In this document: positions 45,601 through 56,691 of the stretch, piece by piece | Numbering within the stretch: the first letter of the stretch is position 1 | Layout of the letters: each line of letters opens with the position of its first letter | Source: Cliona cf. orientalis | Taxonomy: Eukaryota; Porifera; Demospongiae; Clionaida; Clionaidae | Assembly: GCA_963930775.1 (NCBI GenBank) | Contig: OZ005689.1 | Coordinates: 21,147,262 to 21,211,261, forward strand | DNA: 64,000 nucleotides | Reading direction: 5' to 3' | The notes under the pieces: generated by a model | Told to the model about the DNA's origin: nothing | What the model saw: the letters and a program-made list of their open reading frames with translations, nothing else | Database searches by the model: none | Position numbers and translations under genes: made by a program

Positions 45601-48600
45601 CTGCCGTGAGATTTGAAGTATTTTGTGTGAGGTATGCCGTGTTGAACATGTAGATCTGTGCAAGATTGAGATGCTTTGAGAATATCTCATATAGTTCCAT
45701 AGAAAACTTTCTTCGCGTCAGGCCTTTTTCTTGGTTATACACGTTACCTACATCTTGAGTTTTAACTACAGGACCATGTTGTAAAATATACTCTCCAACA
45801 GCAATAAGAGAGAGATGTTGTTTTTTAGGTCCACATGGGAGACATTGGGAATCATTTTGCAATGAGAGAATGTTTTCCTCTAATTGTCCATCAACACAGC
45901 TCCTTACCACAGATACAATTGATCCTCGATCATTTACTTCTGCAGCATATGCACTTCGACGTTGCTCTCTTGTGGCATTATGAACTTCCATAGTACGCTG
46001 TTTCTCATACCATTCAGGAGAAACACCTGGGAATGGTAATGGATCAGAATGTGAGTAAGCTTCTACCAAATTATCAGGTTCTAGATCTTTTTTAGACTCT
46101 GAGTCACTAGATGTGCTAGTAGCCATAAAAGTAGAATACTCCATTTCCCAAAGGTTATCATCGTCATAATCACCTGGGAATGGCGATGAATCAGAATGTG
46201 AGTAAGCTTCTTTAAAGTTATCAGGATCTAGATCTTCTTCCGATTCTGAGTTACTGGATGTGGTAGTAGCCTTGGAAGTAGAACATTCCATTTCATGTAG
46301 ATTGTCATCTTTATTGTCACCATGGAATGTATACTCAAAGTAGTAGAGTCATCAGAGCTGTTGTGAACTATTTCACTATTATCGGAAATTAATGATGGTG
46401 TTTTTTCGCCCTGCTTGCTGTGAGAGGATATATCATATGTTTGGGGACTCGATTTATTCTCTGGAGAATGAGACGACTGGAAGTGTTTTACAATAAAGGA
46501 ACTACAAGCAGATGATGATTTCTTTTTACATGTCTCTGGACGATGCATAGAGTTCGACAGAATATTAAATATTGTGGATGTCGCAACACTACATGAACGA
46601 TGAAAATTCAATTGTAAATCATGGGATGCACAGGAATCTCGATGCTCTGAAACTGGCTGCAGTGAGAGAGATTGTCCGCTGCTTACATTTAATTTTGGAA
46701 TGGGTTGAAGCTTGAATGCCGGTTGCTTATCCACACATGAGGAAATGGGCTGTCCTTCACATCTGGGTAGTGACCTTCCGAAGTATTTGGTAATGGATTC
46801 TGATGAGCTATCACCCCTTGCTTTTCTTTTGGCACATGTCCCTCTTTGATGCAAGGAGTCTGATAAAACATTAAAAATCACAGTGGTATCTACCGCAGCT
46901 GAACTAGGACTGGTAGTTGAAGGAGATAAGATTCGACGTCTAGTAGGACCTTGTTGTTTCATGGAAGTGACTGGTAATTGGGATAATTTGGAGGAATTTT
47001 TGCTGATTGTTGTGCAAGTGGATTTCCACAGCTTCTTAGGTTGTGTCAAGCAATTACGTCCCAATGAAAAGGAGGAAGCATTAGCCTGCCATTTTATTTG
47101 TTGTGAAGATGGTGAGGGTTCTTTACTAGAAATCAGAGATGAGGAGAGTGTGAAGGAAACTGTGGACTGTTGCTTTATTCCCTGTGAAGAAAAAGAGGGT
47201 TCTTCACTAGAAATTAGAAGAGAGGAGGGTGTGAAAGAAGCGTCAGCCTGTTGCTGTAGTTCCTGAAAGGATTCTTCACTAGAAATCAGGGAATACGATG
47301 GTACGTATGAAATTGTGGTCTGCTGTTTTGTCATTTGTGAAGAGAGTGGGAATCCTCTGCTAACTTTTAAGGGTGATGATGCTGCTAATGGTCTGAAGGT
47401 ATGCTGTGACTTTTTTGGAGGTGTAGAGAGATAGGCTCCTTCTCCTGCATTGGAGGTTTGTTGCTTTGTCGATTGTAGAGAGAAAGGGACTCTTTGCGTA
47501 TTTGAAACGGGAAATGAGGAGAGTGTGAAAGAAGCATCGTCTTTGTGATCTGCCGGCTGTGGAGAGAGAGAGGCTCCTGGTTCATTTGCTGTGGGAGACA
47601 AGGAGAGTGTGAATGAAGCATTGGCCTCCTGGTATGTCGACTGTGGAGGAGAGAGAGGGGCTCTTGAAATGGGAAAAGAGGAGAGTGTGAAAGAAGCCTT
47701 GTCCTGGTGATCTGCTGGCTGTGGAGAGTGAGGGGCTCCTGGTTCATTTGCTGTGGGAGACAAGGAGAGTGTTAATGAAGCATTGGCCTCCTGGTTTGTG
47801 GACTGTGGAGAGAGAGGAACCCCTGGTTCACTTGCTGTGGGAGACAAGGAGAGTGTGAATGAAGCATTGGCCTCCTGGTATGTCGATTGTGGAGGAGAGA
47901 GAGGGGCTCTTGAAATGGGAAATGAGGAAAGTGTTAATGAAGCCTTGTCTTTGTGATCTGCCGGCTGTGGAGAGAGAGAGGCTCCTAGTTCACTTGCTGT
48001 GGGAGACAAGGAGAGTGTGAATGAAGCATTAGTTTCCTGGTTTGTTGACTGAGGGGCCCCTGGTTAGTGTGAATGAAGCATTGGCTTCCTTGTTTGTCGA
48101 CTGTGGAGAGTGAGGGGCTCCTGGTTCACTTACTGTGGGAGACAAGGAGAGTGTGAATGAAGCATTGGCCTCCTGGTATGTCGATTGTGGAGGAGAGAGA
48201 GGGGCTCTTGAAATGGGAAATGAGGAGAGTATTAATGAAGCCTTGTCCTGGTGATCTGCCGGCTGTGGAGAGAGAGAGGCTCCTAGTTCATTTGCTGTGG
48301 GAGACAAGGAGAGTGTGAATGAAGCATTGGCTTCTTGGTTTGTCGATTGTGGAGGGAGAGAGGCCCCTGGTTCATTTGCTGTGGGAGACACATGTAAGGA
48401 GAGTGTAAAAGAAGCATTGGCCTGCTGCTTTATTGACTGTGGTGAGAGGGAGACTTGACTATTTATTAGTTGTTGCTGCGTAGCAAGTGTAGAAATAGGA
48501 TGTATTTGCACAGGAGAGGTGGAGCTGGACTTTGGAATGCTATCTTTGTTATAATGAAGTGATGATGATGAAAGAATGTTCCCTGCAATGCTCATGTCCG

Positions 48601-51600
48601 ACTGTCTAGAAATGCAGGGTACAAAATGATTTGGAGACCAAATGTCAATTTTGTCTTCGGGTTTGTCACATAGATGTGTCCACATGATTATTATAGGAAT
48701 TGAATCTTGAGGCTGAATATCCAAGGTACGTGGAGGAACTTCACAGTGGAAGAGTGGTCTGATTCTATCGTTCGTTTCAGGGTATATAGAGATGATACTT
48801 TTCTTTAACACTGATGCTAACCCATGCACGTGAAACATGTTTGACCACTCACCATTCTTTGGTGTTGCAAGGCAGTCCAGTCTAAGAACTGTTCTGGCCA
48901 GATCACAGTTGACGTTCCTACATGATGCCTTATCATAATTGGCCGATGTAGCAACCAAGGCATTTTTCCCTATCCCATCAGCGTTAAGTAAGGATGTAAT
49001 GGAAGGCTGCAGATAGTAGCTTTCATTTATCACCAACTCACAGAGTGTTCTCACTCGTAGTTCCACATGAAAGCGCTCTTCATCACCACAGCATAAAATT
49101 GATGCTGCCCTATACCAGTGAATATCACAGATATATTAGATGTAATTTCAATTTACAATAATAATTGTATTACTGTGCATACAATTATTTATATTAACTT
49201 TAGTACAAGTTAGTATACTAGACTATTATAGTACAACCTGCATGGTGTATTATGATAACTTGTGGCCACAAGGAATCCCAATTACCATACCCACGGACCC
49301 TGCTGGTATACAATACTAGCCTTGTCCCCAGGCCACTGCCATATTTTCAATGTGTGTAACATTGAAAACGTGGGAGGCTATGTGATACCAGAAGAAAGTG
49401 GAGCTGGGTGCTTATGGAGTGAGGTCAAAGGGCCTATGATTTTTTCTATCCGCTGATATACTATCTTAAAGGCGGGGGGACAATTCAATATCTAGGGCTG
49501 TACTGCAGTCCAAGGCAGTGGCGTATCCAGGATTTGAAGGAGGCAGGTGCTAGATCAATCGCGCGCGAAGCGCGCGCGCAAAATTTCTAGCCACGCCCCC
49601 AAAACGTTGGCCACGCCCCTCATTTACGCGTTCTTGAAGATAGATGGCTGACAAAGAAGGCGGTTTTAGGCCTAGTGGCGATGAGAAAACGCTCTTTAAG
49701 GAGCGAATTTTAGAGGCCAGTAAGTTTATTGTTGGTAGGAGCTGCCAGTTATCGATTATCATGGCAGTATTTGTCACTGAGCTACTGAGGTGCCAGAGCT
49801 GAGGGGGGTGCTCCAGCACCCTGAGCTCCATGCTAGATACGCCACTGGTCCAAGGGGTCCTGGGATCAGTCAAGCAGTGTTCTGGAGCTAATATCCTACA
49901 ATACGTACTGGTACAACCCTGGAATCAAGTCTGACTCAAAGGGTTGAGGGAAGAGTCATGAACATGCAAACAGTCGAGGACATTTTTATGGTGGATAGAA
50001 GTGCATAGCAGAGGTACCTACTAGCAATTCATATACTTAATTTTTGACATTCAGTGATTGCTACTAACTTCATCAGCCGGGTAATTCACATCACCAGAGA
50101 TTCCAGAAGGGGAATAACTCAGGGAGTGATCAAGGAACAAAAGACCAACCTACGCAAAAGAGCATGGTACACCATAGCTGCTAATGTGCAGCAGGAGTAC
50201 ATGTGTACATGTATATTAGATGTGAGTGTTGAACTAACCATGTAGCTATGATATTAGTAGCAATATAGGGGGTCTTATGCATGGAATTCAACATTCTACA
50301 CTATAGATTTAGCTACATATACATTATAACCATCATTTCTGTGATGTGGTACTAGTAATGGCAACACACTAGTGGCTTGTAGGATATATATAATATTATT
50401 ATACATGGTAACCATTACTCAACATTGTGCCTGCCATTGATTTCTCATGGGAAAAATAATTATGGTGCCTACTGACATTAAAAATAATTACACAGCTCCT
50501 CCAAGGCTGATAATGCATAATATAATAATAGACTGGTAAATGGATTTCTTCATTATTACCAAGAGTGTATTAGGAAGAGTACATATGCGTTTATGCAGTG
50601 TGATGGTGGTATCACAGCATATAGTAGATACCAGACAAATGCTGTACAAGTACATAATTTTGTGAAAACTTTGTGGCCACAAGCCTATGAATAATACTAC
50701 AGGGTAGTCCCTTGGTGGCCACGTGGGGGAGTTCTAGTCAGGCACTGCAGCACACCTGCCACACAGCCAGTATAATAATATGATCACTGTGCATATTATA
50801 TAGCACGCGATGGTTAGGCTGCATGGTACGACGCCAGAGCTTGCTCACCCACGCAGTTACATAACACTCTTCCTAATACTTACTCAAAGCCAGCCTTCCC
50901 TCTTCTCAAGCCCACTGGCGTATCCAGGGGGGGTGCTCAGGGTGCTCGAGCACCCCCCTTAGGCTCAAAGGCATACAATTAATTAGTGCTAACATGCCTT
51001 AGTTTACATCAATAAATGTCACTAGCATTTTACTAGATAAAAACGCTATACTAAAGCTTCAAAATCGCTAGCTAGTTCATTAGTAGCTGCTCACCTGAAT
51101 GGTTTTCATGGTTTTTGAGCGGTAAAGCATGGGCGATTCTTAATAATGCACACCCAATAACGGGCGAAAATGGTGGGTGTGGTCAACAAAAGTGGGCGTG
51201 GCCTCCAAATTTTCGCGCGCAGATCGTTAAGCACCCCCCTTTGTTAAATCCTGGATACGCCACTGAAGCCAGCTATATAGTGTGAGACACCCAACAATTT
51301 CCTGCCAGCACAGGTAGCTATGTACTCTGTGTAAACAGTACTGTACCTAGAAACACAGTATTGAACTGAAGTGGCATAGTCTAGCGTACGCCGCCAATTA
51401 TCGACCAGCACCGATTATCGACCGGTTAGTATACGAATGATGTACGGATAATTTCCGTGGTCTCCGCCCCGTGCCACTCCCCCTCAATAGTTCAGTGGAC
51501 TGTTATGCCTCGATATAGGCTGCCATGGCGCCATCATTGGTACCGCTCAAGGGTCTGCGATGGTGGCTGGAGTCTTCTCTATCATCTCTACGAATATTTC

Positions 51601-53396
51601 ACCACCAGTTAAGTGTCTTTTTTTCATATATTTGGTGCAAGACGGTAAATAACACTATTTTAACTGATTTTTCTTGTGTACTCTTGTAAGACTAGGTGTG
51701 TGTTGGTCTTCAGACTGCCTCAGGATTCTGTTTGGCCTAGGTAACATCTCTGGTGTGAAAATATCTGCATTAGCTTCCAAGAATCTAGTTAGAATGGTAT
51801 ATTTAGCATTATTTGTAATTTGTATCAAGCACATACAAAAATTGTAACATAAGAATAATCACAAATAGAGCTGGTAAGGGGTAGTTTTTGATGCTAAAGA
51901 CCGTGGTGGTGTTGCGCAATACCAATTTTGCACTGGAAATGAGCTATGATGTAATCCGTGTTGCCGGCCGATAATTGAGCATATGAAAATACATGGGCGG
52001 CCGATAATGGGTGCGCGTGGCCGATAATTGGTGGCTGACCCCATGACCTTTGTGGGCTCCTCCCACTCAAACGATGAGTCGCCCATACATCGAAGTTGCC
52101 ATGGAGGTAGAGGAAGAAAAGCTCTTTCTTCTGGTGGTTGAATCAAGTCCTGGAGACCTCCAACAGAGATGTTATGATCAAAGGGGCAAAACTAGGTCGA
52201 TAATTGGCGGCCTACGCTACTAGGTGTTATGTAAAAGTTAATACAATGCACTAGTGGCTAAGCACTACTGCAACATTGTCTTTTGTCGGTAGTTGCCTCG
52301 CAACCAAAGTTTTGTAGGCAATTTGCTGGCTATGGGAAGGGATTGGATCATCATAAAATAGGCCAATTTGAACAGAGGCGAACTACCAACAAAATAGTGA
52401 ATGGGTGACAAACCATAAGCTACTTATCACAGCTGAAGTTTTAAATTATTGTCATGACTATTACCAGTGAGAATTCAGATTCAGTCCACTTGTTAGTTAC
52501 GCAATTTGCATAACCAACAAGTGGACTGAATCTGAATTCTAGGCAGAAACAAGTTTACTTAGCTACAGGTAGCTAGGCAGACTGCATGTGGTGCACCTGA
52601 CCTTGTAATGTTTACATAACACATCAATCAAACTTGTGTGAGGGTGGTTCTGAGCAGGACACTTTAGGCCATGTGCTTTCTGCAAACAACCTTGCTATTT
52701 TTTGGTGTGTATGTGCTTCATAGAGCTAGTTTTCTCCTGAATTTAGATCAACCACAAATACCATCTCGTGGATATACCCCCCTCTTAATGCTGATCCTAT
52801 ACATGTATCTACCCATACCACTAATTGTGGCTTACACTGTGACCTATAAACAGGGCCTCTGGTGGATGTACTTATATCCTGTCACTCAGTTACTGATACT
52901 ACAATCTTCAAAGGAATATCAACAAAGCATGTTTTCTGCTATCAGCATGCATCACATTACATGACATTATGTGACAACATACCTATAGAGGCAGTTTCCA
53001 TCTGCGGTAGTTGTTAATGGAGTAAGGTGTTTGCAGCTTCCAGGCAGAAAGGCCTTTGAATGGCTGTCTTCATTTCGGTTATCAAATTGAGAGGTATCTT
53101 TTAGGAGAGGTACTTCAGCATAATGACTTAGAATAAGAGACTGCAGTTGTGAACATGAAGCAGCTAATGCATCATATCCATGTGAAGCTTCCTTTCTCAG
53201 TTTAGCCAGCCACCAATCAAAGAATTTTCTTCTACTCTCTGTTTTTAAGCATACCCATAAATAATATTAATCACATGTCCACTCAAGTAGTACATATACT
53301 ATAACATACCACTTGAGTTGGGAGTTAGTAGACCTTTCTCCATAGCACACTTGTCTTGGCTGATTTTAGCTGCTGTCCATGCTGCAAACCTTTCCT
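42645..53396 (-). CDS. Large OTU-protease / DDE / SAP / Tudor-like mobile-element gene
   Basis: Exons (minus): about 53396-53310, 53238-52983, 49109-42645; phases fit. OTU cysteine-protease domain: 'TADGNCLYR' with the catalytic Cys at the end of exon 2, 'AASI' beginning exon 3, 'LASVLKKSIISIYPE', and 'WSPNHFVP' with the catalytic His (codon 48627-48629). A Ser/Pro-rich array follows (48500-47440), then two copies of an 'IFN.LS.S.H' block and a 45-codon acidic duplication (46290-46020). The integrase-like region has 'WVFVVDNGP' (about 44420) and 'EYHSKRNFVERVHAE' (about 44290), plausibly two of three DDE acids; the first Asp is not assigned. SAP-like segments lie at about 43500-43390 and 43310-43200. 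A Tudor/chromo-like barrel ('GWKPGWYVATVQSY') ends the protein. Breaks: frame changes near 48055 and 46330, and A9 at 42957-42965. I infer a transposase-like polyprotein, possibly self-processing. Confidence 0.68.
47440..48510 (-). repeat. Coding tandem array in the large gene (26-28 codons per unit)
   Basis: About 12 units with the pattern 'ASFTLSLSPTANEPGA.LSPQ', then 'STNQEAN', or the shorter 'ASFTLSSFPISRAPLSPPQS', then 'TYQEAN'. The types alternate, so a higher-order unit of two to three is present. One frame change near 48055 looks like unequal recombination within the array. Predicted product is disordered, Ser/Pro/Thr-rich. Confidence 0.88.
49508..49855. mobile_element. hAT non-autonomous element with 8-bp duplication
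   Basis: A 332-bp element (49516-49847) with CAGTGGCGTATC tips (right: GATACGCCACTG). GTCCAAGG occurs at 49508-49515 and 49848-49855, a textbook 8-bp hAT duplication. GCGCGCGAAGCGCGCGCG lies near its left end. Confidence 0.93.
50908..51270. mobile_element. hAT-like non-autonomous element with 5-bp duplication
   Basis: A 353-bp element (50913-51265) with tips CACTGGCGTATCCAGG and, inverted, CAGTGGCGTATCCAGG, flanked by AAGCC on both sides. The tips match the 49516 element, but the direct repeat is 5 bp. A palindrome GGTGCTC.GAGCACC lies near the left end. Confidence 0.85.
51382..52219. mobile_element. pogo-type non-autonomous element (GCGTA tips)
   Basis: An 834-bp element (51384-52217) flanked by TA, with tips GCGTACGCCGCCAATTATCG, then ACC, and, inverted, GCGTAGGCCGCCAATTATCG, then ACC. 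The tips match the pogo element at 54516-56585. GCCGATAAT words recur around 51966-52030. No intact coding sequence. Confidence 0.88.
52470..52540. repeat. 71-bp near-perfect palindrome with octamer-like core
   Basis: Perfect 25-bp arms (52470-52494 and 52516-52540, starting AGAATTCAGATTCAGTCCAC) surround a 21-base centre that is itself nearly self-complementary and contains ATTTGCAT, the reverse of the POU octamer ATGCAAAT. A long, sharp hairpin or cruciform. Confidence 0.92.
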
Positions 53397-53577
53397 CTGT
53401 CTCTTTTAATCATCCCTAGACTTTGTAGTGGGAATGGATTGCATGTACCCTTGTGGTTAATCATTTTTTCACAACTAGGCTGAGTGCAGCTAGTGTAGCA
53501 TGATAGTCATGTGATAGCCACTTGAGCAGTTAGCTAAGTTCTGTACAGCAACCTGATTTTCAACCAAGCCAGTGACT
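53397..53577. promoter_or_regulatory. Probable shared 5' region of two divergent genes
   Basis: About 180 bp separate the first recognised exon of the minus-strand OTU gene from ATG 53578 of the plus-strand PIP-box gene. No clear TATA box. The minus gene may have a further upstream exon, so the shared promoter is an inference from geometry. Confidence 0.3.
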
Positions 53578-54357
53578 ATGTCTAAAAGGAGAGCAGACAC
53601 CCAGCAAATAACATCTAATCCCAAGAAGCCATGTAAAGTGCAATCAACTCTGTTCAGGTTCTTCGAAAAAGGGCAAGACTGTGCTTCATCACCAAAGCCA
53701 CTTCAACAAACTCTTGATTTCAGTCCACAACACTATGGAATCCACCTGTACACAAAGGATGAAATTGAGAATATTGCAGGGCTCAGGCAAGAATTCAGGA
53801 AGTACTGGAATGAGAAAGCTACTGAACTTTGTAAGGATAAGAGTGTGAGAGACAAGCTTCATAATAAGAACGCAATTGAAGGAGCTATTTATGTGTCTTG
53901 GAGATTGAAGAGTACTCATCTCTTGCAAATTCAAGCTGAAGAAGTCATTGAAGATTCTGTGAGTTTTATTGATGATGATGTTGCAAGAGAGCACTTTCTA
54001 TCAGCCATTAAAAGAAACAGGGACAGGATGCTACAAGCATATGATGCAGTTAATCATCTGTATGAACTCATGAACACCTCTACTACACAGGAAGTAAAGT
54101 TGAATCTGGAGCCTGATCTCGAGAGAGAGATGTCACAGCTAAAATCCGCGCAAGCAACACTAAAGAAAGCCATCGGTGACAAGCGACAACAGATGAACTT
54201 GGAGAGGGCTGTGTTGCAGCATGAAGGAGAACTTTTGGATGCTGAACCTCCAGTAAAGCTACATGGTGGTGATATGACGTTGTTGGTTGAGACATTTAGA
54301 AATGAAATGTTTAAGGAATCAGAAGATGATGGAGATCCCAATGTGAGTAAACAATGA
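53578..54357 (+). CDS. Intact 259-codon gene with PIP box, divergent from the OTU gene
   Basis: ATG 53578 starts 'MSKRRADTQQITSNPKKPCK'. Next is 'VQSTLFRFFEK': QSTLFRFF fits the PCNA-interaction consensus Q-x-x-(I/L/M)-x-x-F-F, and the flanking basic residues suit it. A second, weaker 'QQTLDF' follows. The middle is helical and charged ('LRQEFRKYWNEKATEL'). A coiled-coil-like stretch near residues 185-225 ('LKSAQATLKKAIGDKRQQMN') precedes an acidic C-terminus. TGA is at 54355-54357. It is uninterrupted, unlike most genes here. PIP boxes tether proteins to the replication clamp PCNA; a mobile element could use this to link integration or repair to replication. No domain beyond the PIP box is recognised. 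Membership of the same element as the OTU gene is inferred from head-to-head position. Confidence 0.62.
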   Translation: MSKRRADTQQITSNPKKPCKVQSTLFRFFEKGQDCASSPKPLQQTLDFSPQHYGIHLYTKDEIENIAGLRQEFRKYWNEKATELCKDKSVRDKLHNKNAIEGAIYVSWRLKSTHLLQIQAEEVIEDSVSFIDDDVAREHFLSAIKRNRDRMLQAYDAVNHLYELMNTSTTQEVKLNLEPDLEREMSQLKSAQATLKKAIGDKRQQMNLERAVLQHEGELLDAEPPVKLHGGDMTLLVETFRNEMFKESEDDGDPNVSKQ

Positions 54358-54777
54358 AGAAGGTACTGGTAGTTGCTTCAGTTAAAAACCCTAGGCTAAG
54401 AAGGGCTATTGATTTGAGTATTATACTTAGTGTGTATGCAGCAACAATTAAATTAATATCTCAAATCTTTTGTTGTATTGTCATCTAATATCCTTTATTC
54501 ACACAAAATTAATTAGCGTAGGCTGCCAATTATCGACCCGTACCTATTATCGACACCGGGCGGCTCGATTATCGACCCCAACGTGAACGGAGGGATAAAC
54601 GGGCATGCACGGAAATTTACGGACCTTCGTTTCGCTCGACCGCGTGTTGATCCTCGAAGGAACTAGCCAGCCTTTCTGCAGTGTTGATCTCGGTAAATTT
54701 TGGCATATTTTAGTAACAATAAACCTATCGTTCTCTCATTTTTATCATTTTACAGAAATGTGATCGATAAGTTCATC

Positions 54778-56143
54778 ATGGCTCCCTGAAAACGCGGTAG
54801 ACCACGCTCAAAATCAGCTCCTGCTGTTCTTCGCACTCCTACCAAAAAAATAAAACGTAAGCAATGGTCAAATGACGCTATGGTGTCTGCGATGGAGGAA
54901 GCTGAACGTGGTATGCCTGTGAAGCGTGCTGCTAGGCTGTTTGGTGTTCCTAGATCTACTCTAAGGGACCGAGTTGCTGGGAATGTGAAACATGGCACAA
55001 ACCCTGGACCTGTACCGTATTTAACAAACGCCGAGGAAGCTGAACTGGCTGGCTATTTAGTGGATGTAGCAAAAGCTGGATATGGAAAATCGAGGAGAGA
55101 TATTAAGTGGATAGCGGAAAATGTGGCTCGTGAAAAGAATGTTTTGAAACACACTCTCCTGGCTCTGCCGCACCACACCGCACCCCTGACTCTGGATCAC
55201 TCACCTCTCCTGGCTCTGCCGCACCACCCCGCACCCCTGGTTCTGGATCACTAACCTCTCCTGGCTCTGCCGCACCACACTGCACCCCTGGTTCTGGATC
55301 ACTCACCTCTCCTGGCTCTGCCGCACCACCCCGCACCCCTGGCTCTGGCGGATCACTCACCTCTCCTGGCTCTGCCGCACCACCCCGCACCCCTGGCTCT
55401 GGCGGATCACTCACCTCTCCTGGCTCTGCCGCACCACCCCGCACCCCTGGCTCTGGCGGATCACTCACCTCTTCTGGCTCTGGCACACCTGGATCATCAA
55501 ATTAACCACCGGGTACTGGTGACCTGAAGTGTATTTCAAAGTATTTGATACAATATGTGGCTGCAACACCAAAGGCTAAGCCTGCTGCCTCAGCACAAAG
55601 AGTATCTGGTGCAAGAGTTCTTACTAGTGTGCAGTGTGTCGCCATTCTCAAGGAGCGAGAGGAGCAAAAAGAGAAAGAACAAGAGGAGAAGGAGAAGCGA
55701 AAGATAGAGCGAGAGCAAAAGAAACAGGAGAGAGAAATAGCAATGAAGAAAAGGGCTGAAGAACGGGAAAGAAGGCAGCTGAAAAAGCAAAAAAGGCAGA
55801 GGAATTGGCAAAAAAGAGAGAAATGAGATCCAAGAAGAAGAGGGTGGCTTCGACTTCGGCTCCTGTACCAAAAAAGAAGGCAAAAATAGCATCCGAATGC
55901 TCTAAGAATCAACCGTCAACGTCAAGAGCTTCTACCTCCAGTGGTGCAACTACAAGTGATGAGATCGACACTAACGAGTGCTGTGTATGCTTCCGAACGT
56001 ATTCTGAAGATGTTCTAGAAGGCACAGGCTTGGAGTGGGTTGAATGTGTGTGTGGAAGATGGCTCCATGAAGACTGCATTTCATATGATATTTCTACAGA
56101 TGCCAATGGAGAAGAATTATTGTGCCCTTTTTGTTGTGTATGA
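54778..56143 (+). pseudogene. pogo-like gene: HTH and PHD-like finger kept, DDE missing
   Basis: After an acceptor (TTTTACAG), ATG 54778 is followed within three codons by TGA, then 'KRGRPRSKSA', an AT-hook-like motif. A Psq/CENP-B-type helix-turn-helix follows (54868-55130: 'WSNDAMVSAMEEAERGMPVK', 'AARLFGVPRSTLRDRV', 'LTNAEEAELAGYLVDVAKAG'). At about 55140, where the DDE domain should start, a tandem repeat takes over. From about 55550 the reading resumes with a long charged coiled coil (55640-55830) and, in another frame, a PHD-like finger (55975-56140: 'ECCVCFRTYSED', 'WVECVCGRWLHEDC', 'CPFC'). The retained parts would bind DNA and perhaps chromatin, but not cut. The final frame is open to TGA 56143. 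An internal deletion derivative. Confidence 0.78.
55140..55500. repeat. GC-rich tandem repeat replacing the DDE domain
   Basis: About six units of 48-60 bp built on CTCCTGGCTCTGCCGCACCA, CCCCGCACCCCTGGCTCTGG and GATCACTCAC. Open on both strands (plus 'LLALPHH.APL.LDHS', minus 'EVSDPPEPGVRGGAAEPG'), which reflects composition. Confidence 0.92.
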
Positions 56144-56691
56144 TTGTTATAATACTATTTATGTATTACTGACTTCGGATGCAGCATTAAACAAAAAATT
56201 CTTGCATGCTTTTGAATAATTTTTTTGGAATTTTTTTGTGCTGGAGGTGGAAAGAATATGTTCAGACATAATCTGGTAAAGTGCACTAATTTTGGCACCA
56301 TCAGTGTCGCAACTATTATCGACTAAAGTTCGCGATGTCGATAATTGGCGTATTACTACATATGGGGTGGCGATAATACGTACGCGGTGGCGATAATTGA
56401 TTTCCGCGAAAAACTGTTGTCCGGGTCAGCGCTCGAAGCGCTTAGAGAATTTTCCATACAATATTAGCAGAATCGGACCAGAAAATAGCGAGGAATCCGA
56501 TGGTGCAAGTTAGAACTCCAGGAATCATTCCTACGAGACGGTACACGCGATGGAAATAAGCGGGTCGATAATTGGCAGCTTACGCTATGATTTTCCCCGC
56601 TATCAAAGTTGATCATAAAACATTAATCATGCAATATTATCGTATAACATTCTATAATAAAATCATTAATTATATTATTATGATAATATTA

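Larger units (their letters stand above)
49110..52982 (-). other. 3.9-kb intron of the OTU gene with three nested elements
   Basis: Donor TATAG/GTATGTTG at 52982 and acceptor GGTATAG at 49110 place the Arg codon after the OTU catalytic Cys across the junction. The intron contains elements at 49516-49847, 50913-51265 and 51384-52217 and the hairpin at 52470-52540. Without the first three it would be about 2.3 kb. Small open frames (50054, 52671) have no motif. Confidence 0.75.
54514..56587 (+). mobile_element. pogo-type DNA transposon, catalytic domain lost
   Basis: A 2,070-bp element (54516-56585) flanked by TA, with tips GCGTAGGCTGCCAATTATCG, then ACCCG, and the near-same inverted (GCGTAAGCTGCCAATTATCG). 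TTATCGACCC and GATAATTG words recur inside the ends. It carries a pogo-like gene lacking its DDE domain and so is non-autonomous in its present form. Confidence 0.9.

Noticed and set aside
55103..55486. Minus-strand repeat protein 'EVSDPPEPGVRGGAAEPG'
   Set aside because: Opposite strand of the tandem repeat in the pogo derivative.
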